Below are positions 43,906 to 55,152 of a stretch of 64,000 nucleotides of DNA, piece after piece; the stretch's first letter is position 1, and each line of letters starts with the position of its first letter. The position numbers and the translations under genes were made by a program. The stretch is from Gnetum montanum (taxonomy: Eukaryota > Streptophyta > Gnetopsida > Gnetales > Gnetaceae). The notes beneath the pieces were generated by a model. The model was not told the origin of the DNA. It was given only the letters and a program-made list of their open reading frames with translations, and did no database searches. The stretch is from contig MNCI01033721.1 in assembly GCA_015680685.1 (NCBI GenBank), positions 84,367 to 148,366 on the forward strand, written 5' to 3'.

Positions 43906-46123
43906 TTGCAATCACATGAGATCAATCATTAGTAAGGTTGCTAACCAAAGTTAAGTTATAGCTTACTTATGATGGTCCTGCATCGGCCGCGAAAGGAATT
44001 TGTTCTAAGCCAACTGACAAGCATTGCATAATCTCGTCCTCAGTGAGCTCTACCCAAATGCCATCTCCTAGATTAGTTCCAGCCTTGACCTTCCCCTTTT
44101 CCACAAGAGTCCATTGATGTGGCCCAGGGGAAAAGGAAGGGACAGTGGTCTCCCCGCCAGGGAGGGTCATCTCTCTCTCAGGGGAGACACTCACTATCAC
44201 TTGTTCCTGGAACTTTTCATATGCTCCAACAACACCAATGACATTAAGGAACAGCCAGAGGGACCACGCTTCAACTGCAAAATCTCTGTAATGTCGATGG
44301 TAGGCAGCACATTCCTGCTTATACATGTGTTTATGATTTTTCTGTGCCTGCCTTCATTCCTGGACCCTCGTGATGTAGTCCTTCCAGTCTTGGTTCTTCT
44401 GGGCTAGGAGATCCATTTTCATTCATTGCTTGATGAGCTCATGGTTGGCTTGGACATTATTCCTGATGATCGTTGAACAGCGGGCATAGTCAATTACAAC
44501 CATCTGCCAATTCCCATCATTGGTATCCCAAGCTTGCAAAAATTCATTTCTAGACTCAAGATCCTCCACCCTGGTAGCTAGGGTGGTTTTCTCTTTTTCT
44601 GCTTTCTACAACCTCTTCTAGAGATCTTCATTGACGTTCTAACTCTCCCATAGAAAATGAGCTGAGCGCAATGCACATTTACACATCTCATCTTAAACGC
44701 GACGTGGCACTTTGGTCACCTCTAGTGAGGATTCAAGGGCAGCATCTACATCGATGAGCTCTTTGGGATCCCATTTGAGGTGAGATGTTGTAACACGAAG
44801 ATGACAGTCATATGCGACAGGATGACATAATGTGACCGTTTCAACAATTACTGTGTAACAATAGTGACGTACCGATCTTAGGATTGATTCGCTCTAAGCA
44901 ACCAATCATATCGTTAACAATTCCCTTCATGAAGGTAAATTTGTCGGGGGCCTCAACCCAATGTTAAGTAGGGGTTGCTGACGAAGGTGCACCACTGTTA
45001 TCAGATGTGCCTACTACGTAAAAAAAATGAGTTAAACATAACACAGTGGACAAAGGGAAAATTTGAAATGCTACAATAATGCAAAGCTCATATCCAGCAA
45101 ACCCTTAGGGGTAATAATGGGAGGATTTTCCATCAAGGAAAGGTCAAGCAAGCGGTCAAACTCACCAGCAACGAACCGCTCCTCCCTTTCCAGCCCATCC
45201 AAAAAGGTTGCGGCATCTTCCATGTCTTCCCTTTAGGCATAGGAGTCTGCATACTGCCCACGTTGTCAACAAGGGCCTCCTTTTCCAAAATTGGGGTCCC
45301 TTCCCCACACCGTAGGACTCTAACCCCTATTTTAGGGATCAGTCCCTCCACATCTTTCCCTCTTCTTGTAGAATGCATCACAGTTAGCAAAACTTTACTC
45401 ACTTCCCATGAGCGCTACATGATGAAACGATGTATATACATAGCGTAATATACATAAACTAATCATGCATTACTCTACTTACCACCCGGGGATGGTTCCT
45501 ATGAAACTTAATGTGTAGTTTCCTCCCCTCTTCACCAGTCGAGCCGGGAGAATCCATGGTCGAATGATGCTTTTTCTGCTAAACCAATGAGGCTACTATT
45601 TTTTCTACCAAGTGCTTCCCCTTTGATGTACTACCGATGTTAGAATGGGACACCCCACCCATGTTGTCTCGGCGTTGGAAGACACGCTTCTCCCGATCCC
45701 TAGTCATTATTGAAAACGACTCCCTGATACCTTTAGGAGGATCTTGGGATCGGATGGTGCAAAAGACCCTACAAATCCATGGCTTAGAAATCTAGTTACG
45801 ATCATGCTGCACCTAGATTCCATCCTTGTGAACCACCAAGAATTCGAAAAAATGCTGCAAACAAGCTATGAAGAAGGTAAAATGCACATTGAAACGAGAC
45901 TTAAGCTTCTTGCGAAGCTTGACCATTTCAGCTTGCAAGCCTTGAGCAAGGTTCTTAGCCTAGTTATATCATGTCCCCTCTTCCATAAGCTCCCGCATGA
46001 TTCAAGCTTGCTTTATTCAAAGGATTTTTGCTTGGGAGAGTAGCTTGGGGAAGGCACGAGCATGGAAGAGGGGTAAATGGTGCTAGCCACCTCTAGCTGG
46101 ATCTTATTAGTGTATATGTCTTT

Positions 46124-46530
46124 CTACTCTTTTTTAGCCCCTAGCCACTCCTCCATGTCCTTCTGATGTTTAGAACTCTTTTTGGATTTCTCTCCCACTG
46201 GGAGGCCATCAAAAGGAATGCCAAAAAGATCAACGAATAGTTGAGCATTTATATCAAAACTCACACACATATTACACATGTGCATGTGAAAATGCTCAGC
46301 TTGTTTGCTAAAGGAGTCGACTAGGGCCAATATTTTGGCTACTGAAACATTGGGGGTTATAGCTAGAAATAGCTCCATCAGTCCAACTTCCCGGAGGTTA
46401 TTTGTTATGGCAACTAGGGCTGCTCCGTGGCAAAGCCAACGTTGCACCTCATTTATATCACCATAGCGGAAGAAGATGGTGGTTGCGTCATATCCAGAGG
46501 CTATCATCGTGACCTCCCATGATTCTTTAA
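46124..46530 (-). other. Locus L internal exon with intact frame
   Basis: Preceded by TTTTATGTGTATAG. Encodes KESWEVTMIASGYDATTIFF, NEVQRWLCHG and VDLFGIPFDGLPVGEKSKKS without a stop until 46124. The intron before it (46531-46641) is 111 bases, typical of plants. Confidence 0.68.
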
Positions 46531-46641
46531 CTATACACATAAAATAAAAAAAATATATTAGACAAAATAACAAAACAATAAAATCTTAAACACTATTTTC
46601 ATCCCATAGGGTCACACAGTTGATTAGCGTAGTAACTTACC

Positions 46642-46915
46642 GCATCTAAAAGGCAAAGGAAATGGTGGGAAGTGCACTTGCGGGTCTTCAATGGTGATGG
46701 GATGGTCCAAAGTCCACTCCCTATCCAGCCATCCAAAGTCTCTACACTTGACAAAAAATTTGGCATACTAGATAGGGTAGTGTTGGATTTCAAATCCTAG
46801 TTGTCCTAGGACACCAACATGCATGTTGCTGATGAAAGTGAATTCCTTTATGAATATTTGGGCTATGGATAACACGTCTATATCATCCTAGAGACCATCC
46901 GCATCGATAAAGAAC
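46642..46915 (-). other. Locus L internal exon with strong splice sites
   Basis: Preceded by TATTTTGTGCATAG and followed by GTAAGTTA. Encodes FFIDADG...DDIDVLSIAQIF, FEIQHYP and DFGWLDREWTLDHPITIEDP to PFRC, with two stops. It joins the previous exon in phase 2 and the next in phase 1. Confidence 0.7.
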
Positions 46916-47611
46916 CTATGCACAAAATATAGAAAACTATTTACATCTAACACAAAATCATATAGCAGTTAACAAATCATAGCACCTTAACAGCACTTAC
47001 CCGTTGGCATAATACACGGTGCCACGTAGGTTTTGAAAATAGGTTATCATATGATGAGCTACAAAAAACATGTTGTAGGCATGATAACAATTAAACCTAG
47101 GCATCTCCCAAATCTAGGATAAGCGCCCCAAACCCTTGACATGCTATTCACGATCCCTCCCACCTACAGCCTCAATCGACCCATCCACTAGAAACGTTAA
47201 GATGCTCTGTGTTGACCCAACCAGCAGTGTTTCTAGAATGGCGGTAGCCATCTCGGCCAATAGATGCAACCAAACAATTACGCTAAAGTTACGCAACAAA
47301 AGTTGTAGGAACTCCTATGCACCTATTCAGAACCAAACCTTCTCTCCTCCTACACAAGCATGGGGAGGAGGAACGTTGGCCACAGGGACATTTAGACAGC
47401 ATAGAATGCCCACAATGTCCAGAGCGATCAGGATGGGCTTTAGCATGACCCTTTATAATAAAACACATTACCATTAGAAAACAATTTAGACATGCTAACA
47501 ATGCCAAAACAAATCGAAAAAGCTCACAGGAATCTGTTATGCAACACTGAGGTTCTCGCTACCTTGACTCCCAGAAAGTCGCATGTTACGCTAGAGATGC
47601 ACTACCAAAAC

Positions 47612-47890
47612 CACCCAAACCCTTACGATGATGCAAGGTTTGTCCTTGAAAATGGCGATAAAGGTAATACGACATATTTCCCTAGTGTAACACGCAACCA
47701 TTACGAGCAAGATAACGGAACCCTGCTTGTGCTACGCAAGGGTACAACACCTAGACTCTTGACCAGTTACGTGTTCTGTTTGTACAACATTACCCATGAT
47801 CACCCAAACCCTTACGATGGTGCAAGGTCTATCTCTGACAACGGTAATAGGGGTAATATTACAAGCTCCCATAGCATAACTAGCACAGGT
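47612..47890. repeat. Diverged direct repeat, offset 189 bp
   Basis: CACCCAAACCCTTACGATG at 47612 and at 47801, each followed by about 70 alignable bases. Lies in the first intron region of locus L. Confidence 0.65.
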
Positions 47891-48004
47891 AGATATCGAC
47901 ACCCAGCGTAGTGCACATTGTTGAAACAAATACAAATTACAGCACAATGATAACAAAAATGACCCAACACATATATCACACAAGGAAGATGAAGAACGAC
48001 TTAC

Positions 48005-48123
48005 TGGGTGAGTGCAGCAGCCTCCCGAGTTTCAACTTGTGCCTTCGAAATTAGCCCCAAACTTTCTTGTACTTCATTGATCCTGGCCAACTTGGTGTGT
48101 TTGCATTTAGTCTTCAGTGCCAT
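48005..48123 (-). other. Locus L exon 1
   Basis: Encodes MALKTKCKHTKLARINEVQE and continues to REAAALTQ without a stop, then GTAAGT. A TTATTCAG acceptor-like site lies 9 bases before the ATG. The beginning ATGGCACTGAAG recalls the ORF3 start of element B (ATGGCCCTGAAA). Confidence 0.55.
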
Positions 48124-48139
48124 TGTTACGCCTGAATAA

Positions 48140-48711
48140 CCTTTACAAAATTATCAACTTACACTTTATTTCTACTTTAGCCTAACTTAACTTCGCTACA
48201 CTTACAATTTACCTCGAGGATGAACCATCTACTTATAAATGTGATGGTGAAAAATTGCTATTTTCATGCTAGATCAATGCAAAACCTTCCCGAAGCGTAG
48301 TAATGTCAGTTTGACATGAAGCGTAAAGATCACACCATTAATCTCGTAGATATTGCATTAATTACAATTTGAAAAGAACTTAAACTAAAAAGAACTTAAA
48401 CTAACGCATAGCTTATCATCTCATAATCCGGTCGCATTAACTATGGTCTGCAAAGATCCTAAAATAGCTATTTTTCCAAACTAAACATACCATGATATAC
48501 TTTTAGCCATAGTCCGCGAGGACTTTAAGCTAGCACCTAGGAAACCTTGCTTGCTATTTTCTTACAAACTCTATATATTGTAATGGTCTGCTAAGATCTT
48601 AAACTAGTAGCCTTTTTGACATGTACCTCTAAAACCTTGTATCATTTCACCATGTTGACAAACATAATTTATCTACTTCTTGTCTTGGCAGTTTTGCAGG
48701 TTGGTTTGCAA
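48140..48711 (+). other. Intron-like segment of element I
   Basis: Non-coding. Carries AGTTTA-core motifs in reverse (GGTCTGCAAAGATCCTAAA, AGTCCGCGAGGACTTTAAGC, GGTCTGCTAAGATCTTAAAC at 48448-48607), so their orientation relative to the coding strand equals that in H. Ends in CTTGTCTTGGCAG (48679-48691), the likely acceptor. Confidence 0.55.
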
Positions 48712-49850
48712 ATGGATGAAGCTTTTCTTGCACCCTTAGCCCCAACAGGCCCATATGGAAAAACCTTTAGATATCCTAATCTTGTAATGATAAGGACTGA
48801 TGCCTCCTCCTGTGACATAATCATAACAGCCTCGAAAGTATCCCCAGACTGGCCAGAACATTTGGCCCAAACCCTAGACCTAGAGGCTGGTGATGTAACC
48901 AAGGATCCCCTCATTGAGATCTTTGTGGTTACACACAAAGGAGAAAGAAAAACTCTGAAGGTCAGTTCTCTCCTAGACCAAAAAATGTAGAATGACATGT
49001 CTCAAGTTCTCCAAGATAACATTGTGGTGGTCGCATGGTCATATGAAGACATGCCAGGTTTAGACCCGTGACTAATATAGCACAACATCATGTTAGACCT
49101 GCGTATCGAAGCGGTTAGACAAAGAGCACGGAGGATTAAGCCTGAAATCACGTTGGCAGTGCATGATGATATCACTAAGCTATATCAAGCTAGTTTCATC
49201 TGCGCGGTTGATTACTCAAATTGGGTGTCAAACATCATTTTCATTTCTAAGAAAATGAGAGGAATACGCATCTGTATAGACTTCCGCGATCTGAATAAGG
49301 CAATGGTTAAAGACAACTTCTCATTACCGAGTATCGACCAACTTATCGATACAATAGCTGGACACACTTTACTATCCTTTATGGATGGGTTTTCGAGATA
49401 CAATCAAATCCGTATCAACCCAGAACATCCATAACTACAACTTTCATAACCCCCTGGGAAACTTTCTGTTATACCATGATGCCTTTCAGACTAAAAAATG
49501 TTGGAGCAACTTATCAACGTGCCATGATGTATATCTTTAGAGATTGTCTCTTAGAGAGATTGATTGACTATGTAGACAACATAGCTATTAAATCTAGGAA
49601 GTTGGTAGATCACCCAGAGGATTTAGAGTTAATCCTTAAACAATGTCTCAGGTATGACCTACGACTCAACCTAAGAAAATGTATGTTCAAAGTCAAAATT
49701 GAATGTATGTTGGGGTTTGTAGTGTCGGAGGCTGGCATACAAGTCTACCCTAACAAGGTTAGGGCCATCATTAACCTAGCACCACCTACAAACCTCAAAG
49801 AACTGCATGGGTTGCAAGGTAGGTTACAGTTTATCAAAAGGTTCATCTTG
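48712..49850 (+). pseudogene. Element I reverse transcriptase, catalytic site altered
   Basis: N-terminal extension to 48990, then RT in the frame at 49090-49434 (ICAVDYSNWVSNIIFISKK, DFRDLNKAMVKDNFSLPSID, SFMDGFSRYNQIRIN). A frameshift at about 49434-49475 leads to MMPFRLKNVGATYQRAMMYI and DYVDNIAIKS. The catalytic YVDD is YVDN; loss of the second Asp should abolish activity. Followed by GFVVSEAGIQV and LKELHGLQGRLQFIKRF. Confidence 0.85.
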
Positions 49851-50424
49851 AAGTTGACAGACAAGTTAAACCCCATGCAACATCTACTCAAGAAGGGGGT
49901 TAACTTCGAATGGACCAAGGACTATCAATGTGCTTTTGATGACTTAAAGAAAGAGCTATTACATCTGCCAAGGGTTTTCCTGCCACAAAGGGATCTGCCC
50001 TTCTACATCTACCTGGCAAGTTTAGATATGTCCATAGCTGCGTTGTTGTGTCAAAAGAGGGATGACGGGTCAGAAATCCACATCTATTATCTAAGTCACA
50101 CTCTATTTGCATACGAAATGAGGTACAATGAAGTAGAGCGTAACTGCTTGACATTGGTTTTCATGCTCAAGAAATGTAGACACTATCTTTTTCACAACCA
50201 AATTAACATAATTTGCAAGAACAACATTCTACGGGCCATCACGAACAATTTATATGAGAGCAGTAAGATAGCCCGATGGAAAGCCATCACAACAGAATTT
50301 AACTTACACTATGTTGGTCAATCTTCTACAAAAGGCCAAGCGATAGCCAACCAACTTGTAGCATCACCTATTAACGATCAGGTGATGATAGAGCCTAAAT
50401 TTCTAGATGAACATGTACATAGTA
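49851..50424 (+). pseudogene. Element I RNase H
   Basis: Continues the same open frame: KGVNFEWTKDYQCAFDDLKK, DLPFYIYLASLDMSIAALL, IYYLSHTLFAYEMRYNEVER and LVFMLKKCRHYLFHNQI. It matches H 23050-23640. The first catalytic Asp position appears as LASLDMSIAALL rather than the usual TDAS-type block. The frame runs on to 50489, but the last 20 codons no longer match H. Confidence 0.82.
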
Positions 50425-50649
50425 AAGTTCTTATTAGAAAGGGACTATACATTTCCAAGCCAAGAGAGACCATAGAATGTTGTGGATGAATGGATGAAGT
50501 GGAATCATTGCCTGCCATATCAAAAGAACATACCTTAGTATCAACATTGTAACTTAAAGGTAAAAACCAAACATTAGCAATCACATAGAAAAATAGTTCA
50601 TACCATCATGAAGAACACTTATTAAGTGACAAACTTACAGGATGGATAA

Positions 50650-50669
50650 AACACACACACACACACACA
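50650..50669. repeat. (AC)n microsatellite
   Basis: Ten AC units inside the tail of element E. Confidence 0.9.
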
Positions 50670-50807
50670 AAGAAATGAAAAAGTATGAACGAAATTTGTA
50701 AAACAAAAATGTGCAAAACAGAAATTGTAAAACAAAAATTGTAAAATAAAAATGTGTAAAACAAAAACTTAAAAGAACTGAGGGGCTCCAATGATCAGCA
50801 TAGGTGG

Positions 50808-50830
50808 CCATCTCCCCCATGATTGAATGG
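50808..50830 (-). promoter_or_regulatory. Internal polypurine-tract-like site of element E
   Basis: The minus strand contains CAATCATGGGGGAGATGG. Compare the terminal tract of J, CAATCATGGGGATA, and of D, CAATCGTGGGGGTA. Confidence 0.45.
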
Positions 50831-51097
50831 AAAGGGAGAGATCTGAAATAATGAGCACCTATTTGAATTTCTTAGGAGTGCCCAACTTCTCCCAACTGAT
50901 GTTCTTAGATTAAGGGGTGGAAGTTGGCGACGCTCATATTCCAATGTGTCTATGCCTTTGTTGTTAACATGAGTTATTTCCTCAGTTCATTCCATGCATA
51001 TTGGGTTGCTCTTTCATCTAGCTGTCAACCATAGGGTATCCACTACTTGTGTGGTTGCTACATATAGGCACCTTTGAATTTGTGTTTCTTGGGCACA

Positions 51098-51650
51098 TCA
51101 GTTACATGGAAGAGATGCTAAGCATTCCTCGATGTCATCACCCTTTGAGTCACTGTATGTGATGCATAGAACTTTCATCTTCTTGATTTTTTCATAAATG
51201 TTTATCTGAGATATCTCCAAGGAAAAATCATGGATCCCTAGGTACGCATCTATCGTACTTAGCCATGGCCCTCCCATTATAATTGGGAAGTCCCCATTCT
51301 TACTGTTAACTTCTATTACCAAGAAGTCAGCTAGGTATGACCACCCACACACAATGGTAATGATGTCCTCCACCAATCCTAAGGGAATGATGATGGACTA
51401 GTCAGCCAGCTTTAGTTGAATGTTGCTCTTCTTAAGTTGGGGCAGGTTCCAAGATTGATACATTTCTCATGATATTAAATTGACTCCAGAACCTGAGTTA
51501 AGAAGAGCCTTATGTGGTTCATTCCTGGTGATTTGTAAATAGATTAAGGGGCTTCCAGGATCAAAGAGTTTCCTGGGAAGGTGGCCTACCTTGATCCAGT
51601 TGGTTACAGTATGTGTTAACATAACCGTATGCGTATAGCTCTGTTGTTGG
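51098..51650 (-). pseudogene. Element E protease, active site altered
   Basis: Matches the protease of A and D. The active site near 51490 reads ALLNSGSGV: Asn replaces the catalytic Asp. The frame at 51098-51376 holds VEDIITIVCGWSYLADFLVI and NGDFPIIMGGPWLSTIDAYL. A frameshift lies between the two blocks. Inactive copy. Confidence 0.8.
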
Positions 51651-51750
51651 ACCGAAGGGTGCTCCGAAGTCTTGTTTGTGAGAGATTGTCTGGGATTTTG
51701 GTTCTGAAGAAAGGTCTTCTCTTTTTACGATTATCAGAACTCATAGCGAG

Positions 51751-54076
51751 TTAAATGTTTACAGCTCTCGCAGCATTACGTTGCTGCGGTTGAGTGGGGA
51801 GTTCCCCTTGCATTGTTGGAGCAAGAGGTATGGGAACTACAAGTGGAAGAGGTGCGGATAGAGTTGGAGGATGGGATGAATCTGGAATGTCTTCTAGAGG
51901 AGAAGGAGTCCTCTTAAAGTACTCCTGAACTTGGTAGTGATGTTGGGGAGTTGTGTGACCCATAGAGTCACTTGGAGAAACTGGCTGCTGCACATAATAG
52001 CCATAAGGATTAGGTTACCGGTAAGGGTATTGTTGTTTTGGTGGTAGCATCCCCCATGACTGTGGGTATTGCCACTGCTGATGTTGTTCGATGGGTTGTG
52101 GTGGAGTTCCACTTGGATAGTACATTAATGGTTGGTGGAATTGCCTTGGGTAATAAGGTAACCTTCGGGGTGTCTGCCATTGGTTAAGTCTCGGGTTAAC
52201 TGCATACACCCTAGACTCTTGTAGATGTGAGATGATTAGACAACATCCCTTAGGATAGTCATATTGGCAGATCTCACATCCACCGTCATCGTTTGTGTCT
52301 GAATCCACAACCTCATTAGAGATAGTTATTTTCCCCTTACCCTTGTTATGTGCAGGGCCTAAATCTTGCCTCTTTTTCTTATCTTTGTCACTACTTCATT
52401 CCACCTTAGACTCCTCTACAATTTTCAGGATAGTTTCAAGTTTGGAGTCTAAGGAATCCCACGGTTGATCCACCTTAGCTGATACTTCTATTGTTAACTT
52501 TTGGACTGGCAAGGTTTTTCTATTCACCAACTCTTCAAGTGATGACTCATCCTCCTCATCACAAAATTTCACTCCCTTCTTTCTAAGGGAAGGATCGTGG
52601 TTGTATTCTTCCGCACTCTCTCTTTTTCGTAGCTCACCTTCTTCTTTGGCTACTTGCTCCAACAAGCGATGTAAGTTTTGATAGTCTCCCTTAGGCATAA
52701 GTCCCAAGGGTTCTTCTAGTCTCATGCCTTAGCCCATCTACGATGTGGTGAAGTTGATCTCGTTGAGCGTATCCATGGCCCAGGCAATGATGTAACAATG
52801 TGTAGTAGCGGCCCATGGCAGTATCCAAGGGTTCATGACTACCTTGCTTCCATCCTTGGATTTACTTATGCAAGTTCGACACTCTAGAGTACATTTGATA
52901 TTTATCGTTGAAGAGTTCTAACATCGTACTCCACCTCCTAATGGTTTCTGGTTCTAAGCACCGATACCAACTCTCTACTTCCTTAATGAGTGTCCTGGGA
53001 AAAAACATGAGTTTTTGCCACTCATTTTCTATGTTCTACAAGGCGCAGGCATTGTGGAATGCCTATAAATGATGTTGCAAATCTGAGTTGTATCCCCCTT
53101 CAAAGCGTGGGATATTGTTCATGTCTAAACGCTTGATTCGACTATCTTTTTGATGCCTTGTTGGTATTCTTACAACCTCTAGTATATTGATCATACTTCA
53201 GGTGGCAAGTAGGGGCTCATCATGATCATCTCTTTCATGACGTCTGCGATGTCTATGTTGTTCCCTACTTTCCCTCCACTCATGCCCTTGTCCTCTCTCT
53301 CGACTCTCTCATCGAGGTCTCTCATTTTTTCTACCTCTATCCTCACTGTTATGCTCATGATGGCTGCACCCAGATATGGAAGGAGAGGGTGAGTGATGTG
53401 ATGAAGGGAAAGAAGAAGGGGAACCATCACCATGATGATGCTTCTTGCCTTCTCTTCTGCTACTACAGCCCCGATCGTTATGACGATCTAAGTGCCCATC
53501 CTTTTCATGTGTTGTTGTTTCCTTAGTGAACAGTTGGCATTCACGGGGATCAGAACCAGTGTTATGTATCATGGAGCATAGGTTCTGATACCCCACCTCC
53601 TCACCATCATTAGGAGGGAAAACATCATTTGATAGAGAACCCATTATAATGGGTTCATCATCTCCGATTTCACTAAGGACATGTAGGACCCCTTTGCCCT
53701 TCAATAGTGTATGTTGGCTCTCTTGCCTTGAGTCCCTCATACGTGGCACTACTGTGGGATGATAATCCCTTGTATCATAATCTCCTGCAATGTATTCAAT
53801 GTATAATTCTATCATGCCTATTTATGCAAGAGCATGAAGAAGCATGTTAGGGACTGATTGATCTAGGGGTAACACGATGTTACCTTGCAAATCTCTCCAT
53901 CGCAGTTGTTCATCTTGATGGAGGATAAAGGTAAAGTATGGTATGAACTCATCGGGATGAGTATATACCACTTGGTATTGTTGAGAAATTGGTAGATTTT
54001 GGTTATGTGTTTTTGACTACCGACTGTTTCTTATATTATCCCTAGGTGGTGAATTACTTTTGTTAGAAGAAGACAT
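51751..54076 (-). pseudogene. Element E gag
   Basis: ATG at 54076 (MSSSNKSNSPP). The frame is open except for one TAA at 53822-53824, then continues as IGMIELYIEYIAGDYDTRDY in the same frame to 53309. It includes VVYTHPDEFIPYFTFILHQD near the N-terminus and a His/Ser/Arg-rich low-complexity region (53320-53520). The Retrotrans_gag domain (about 53140-52750) is broken by stops. The frame at 52396-52725 and the knuckle-like CEICQYDYPKGCC at 52270 (Tyr replaces His) follow, then HLQESRVYAVNPRL and a Pro/Gln-rich tail. This is the best copy for seeing the true gag start in this family. Confidence 0.85.
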
Positions 54077-54176
54077 TGTTATTTATCAGTGTGCTAATTA
54101 ACCATTATATAATTTTTTCTTGTTTAATTAACCCTAAGGTTCGTTTAGGCTTCCAATGATGTGAGTGACCTCCTAT
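54077..54176 (-). other. Element E leader, cut by element D
   Basis: AT-rich 100 bases upstream of the gag ATG. The primer-binding site is not present; the LTR of D starts at 54177. Confidence 0.6.
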
Positions 54177-55076
54177 TGATGAAGTGTCATTGAGTCCTAC
54201 GTTGACGAGGCAGCGTATATGTGGTCGCGTCGACGCGGGCCCATTGACATGGCCTTCCTACGTTAACATGGCCCCATTTACACAGTTGTCCATCTTGGCC
54301 TATAAATAAGAGGGCCTTTCACCTCATTTAGGCATCTTTCAATTAGTTGTAGCGAAGCTCTTGCAGTTTGTTCCTATAGGAGATAGAATATTTTCCAAGT
54401 GCTCACAGTAGGTGTAAGAAAAGTGATCGGCTCTTTATTTGAGCGTTAATGTATCTAAGCTCATTGGCGTGACAGCAATAAAGATGAACTATTCAAGCAT
54501 TCCTTGCAACATTTGGACTTAGCTATTTTATGCATTCAGTAGTTTAATATATTTATGCTTTGTTAGTTACATGTTACTTACTTAAGTTTCTGTTATTATT
54601 ATGTTAATCGTTATTGTTCATTCGTAGTTCGTAAAGGCCATAAGTACGACCATCTCAAACATAAATCAAACACTTGGTAAACCCAGTGACGCTTAACGTC
54701 TGGTAGCTCAGAAGTGTTAGGAGATGCTCAGAACATGCTCGAAAGATGGGACCGAATACTTATGTTAGGAATAGTTAGAATACAAGATAGGATAATTAGA
54801 GATTAGATAATAGTTTATTTCCTACCTTTTATACCTTCAATTAGCTGCCAAAAGATATGCAAAAAGCTATAAAAATCATTAGCCTTAACCTCACTTAACC
54901 ATTATAAATGGAACATCACAAGTGAGATTAGGAAGACAATGACTGTTCTAACCCAAAGTTCCACTGGTTAGAGTCTGGTGTATGTTAAGTACTTACAGTC
55001 TGCAGAATTCGACCGGGTCACGTGTGAATGCTCGTGATTCGAATGGTTGAGCGTAGGGATACCTAGACGCTCATCA
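54177..55076 (+). repeat. Element D 5' LTR
   Basis: 900 bp, TGATGAAG...CGCTCATCA. TATAAATA at 54301-54308 and AATAAA near 54476. U3 differs from B: instead of GATATC sites it has GTCGACGCGGGCC and repeated CATGGCC blocks. R/U5 is related to the other LTRs of the family. Confidence 0.93.
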
Positions 55077-55077
55077 T

Positions 55078-55095
55078 TGGCACTGTTGCCGGGGA
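55078..55095 (+). other. Primer-binding site of element D
   Basis: TGGCACTGTTGCCGGGGA, two changes from the tRNA-Asp-type TGGCGCCGTTGCCGGGGA. Confidence 0.92.
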
Positions 55096-55152
55096 CTGTA
55101 ATTTTTACATGCATTATCTAACCTTAGTGAAATTATCATTCAAGTCATTGGA

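Larger units (their letters stand above)
40140..43966 (-). mobile_element. Element J: Athila-like element, ORF3 and 3' LTR only
   Basis: Minus-strand remnant: 3' LTR 40140-40939, polypurine tract 40940-40950, ORF3 41170-43905, and an intron-like 60-base segment up to 43966 that matches B just before its ORF3 (TAACTTTGGT..., CTTACTAA, GTGATTGCA). No gag, pol or 5' LTR is found to the right; locus L begins there. Confidence 0.78.
43967..48123 (-). pseudogene. Locus L: decayed multi-exon gene of unknown function
   Basis: Minus-strand gene with several exons, each bounded by good GT/AG sites. Exon 1 is 48005-48123. One exon ends at 47001 with GG/GTAAGT; exons at 46642-46915 and about 46124-46530 follow; others lie at about 45475-45705, 45166-45420 and 44873-45013, with a long coiled-coil exon from about 44780 to the stop at 43967. 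Frames join across the 47001/46915 and 46642/46530 borders. A few stops show decay. The product is not recognised. AEHFHMHMCNMCVSFDINAQ ... FGIPFDG recalls the plant mobile domain only loosely. The overall plan, a globular part and then a coiled coil, resembles ORF3 of its neighbour J, which starts 62 bases downstream. Confidence 0.6.
48140..50424 (+). mobile_element. Element I: Tat/Ogre-like fragment
   Basis: Plus-strand fragment, collinear with H from the probable PR-RT intron through RT and the first RNase H. It stops just where H enters the second RNase H (after DEHVHS, about 50424). No LTR, gag or integrase is seen. Left border with locus L is about 48124-48140. Confidence 0.75.
50640..54176 (-). 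mobile_element. Element E: Athila-like element lacking RT, RNase H and integrase
   Basis: Minus-strand remnant with leader, gag and protease. After the protease spacer (about 50880) it jumps to the tract that follows integrase in element A (CAATCATGGGGGAGATGG at 50810-50827, then the T-rich tract). RT, RNase H and integrase are thus removed by a deletion with ends near 50840-50880. The right end is cut by element D 100 bases upstream of the gag ATG; no LTR of E is seen. Confidence 0.78.

Noticed and set aside
44114-44407. 97-codon plus-strand frame at 44114-44407
   Set aside because: Antisense of the coiled-coil exon of locus L; no independent support.
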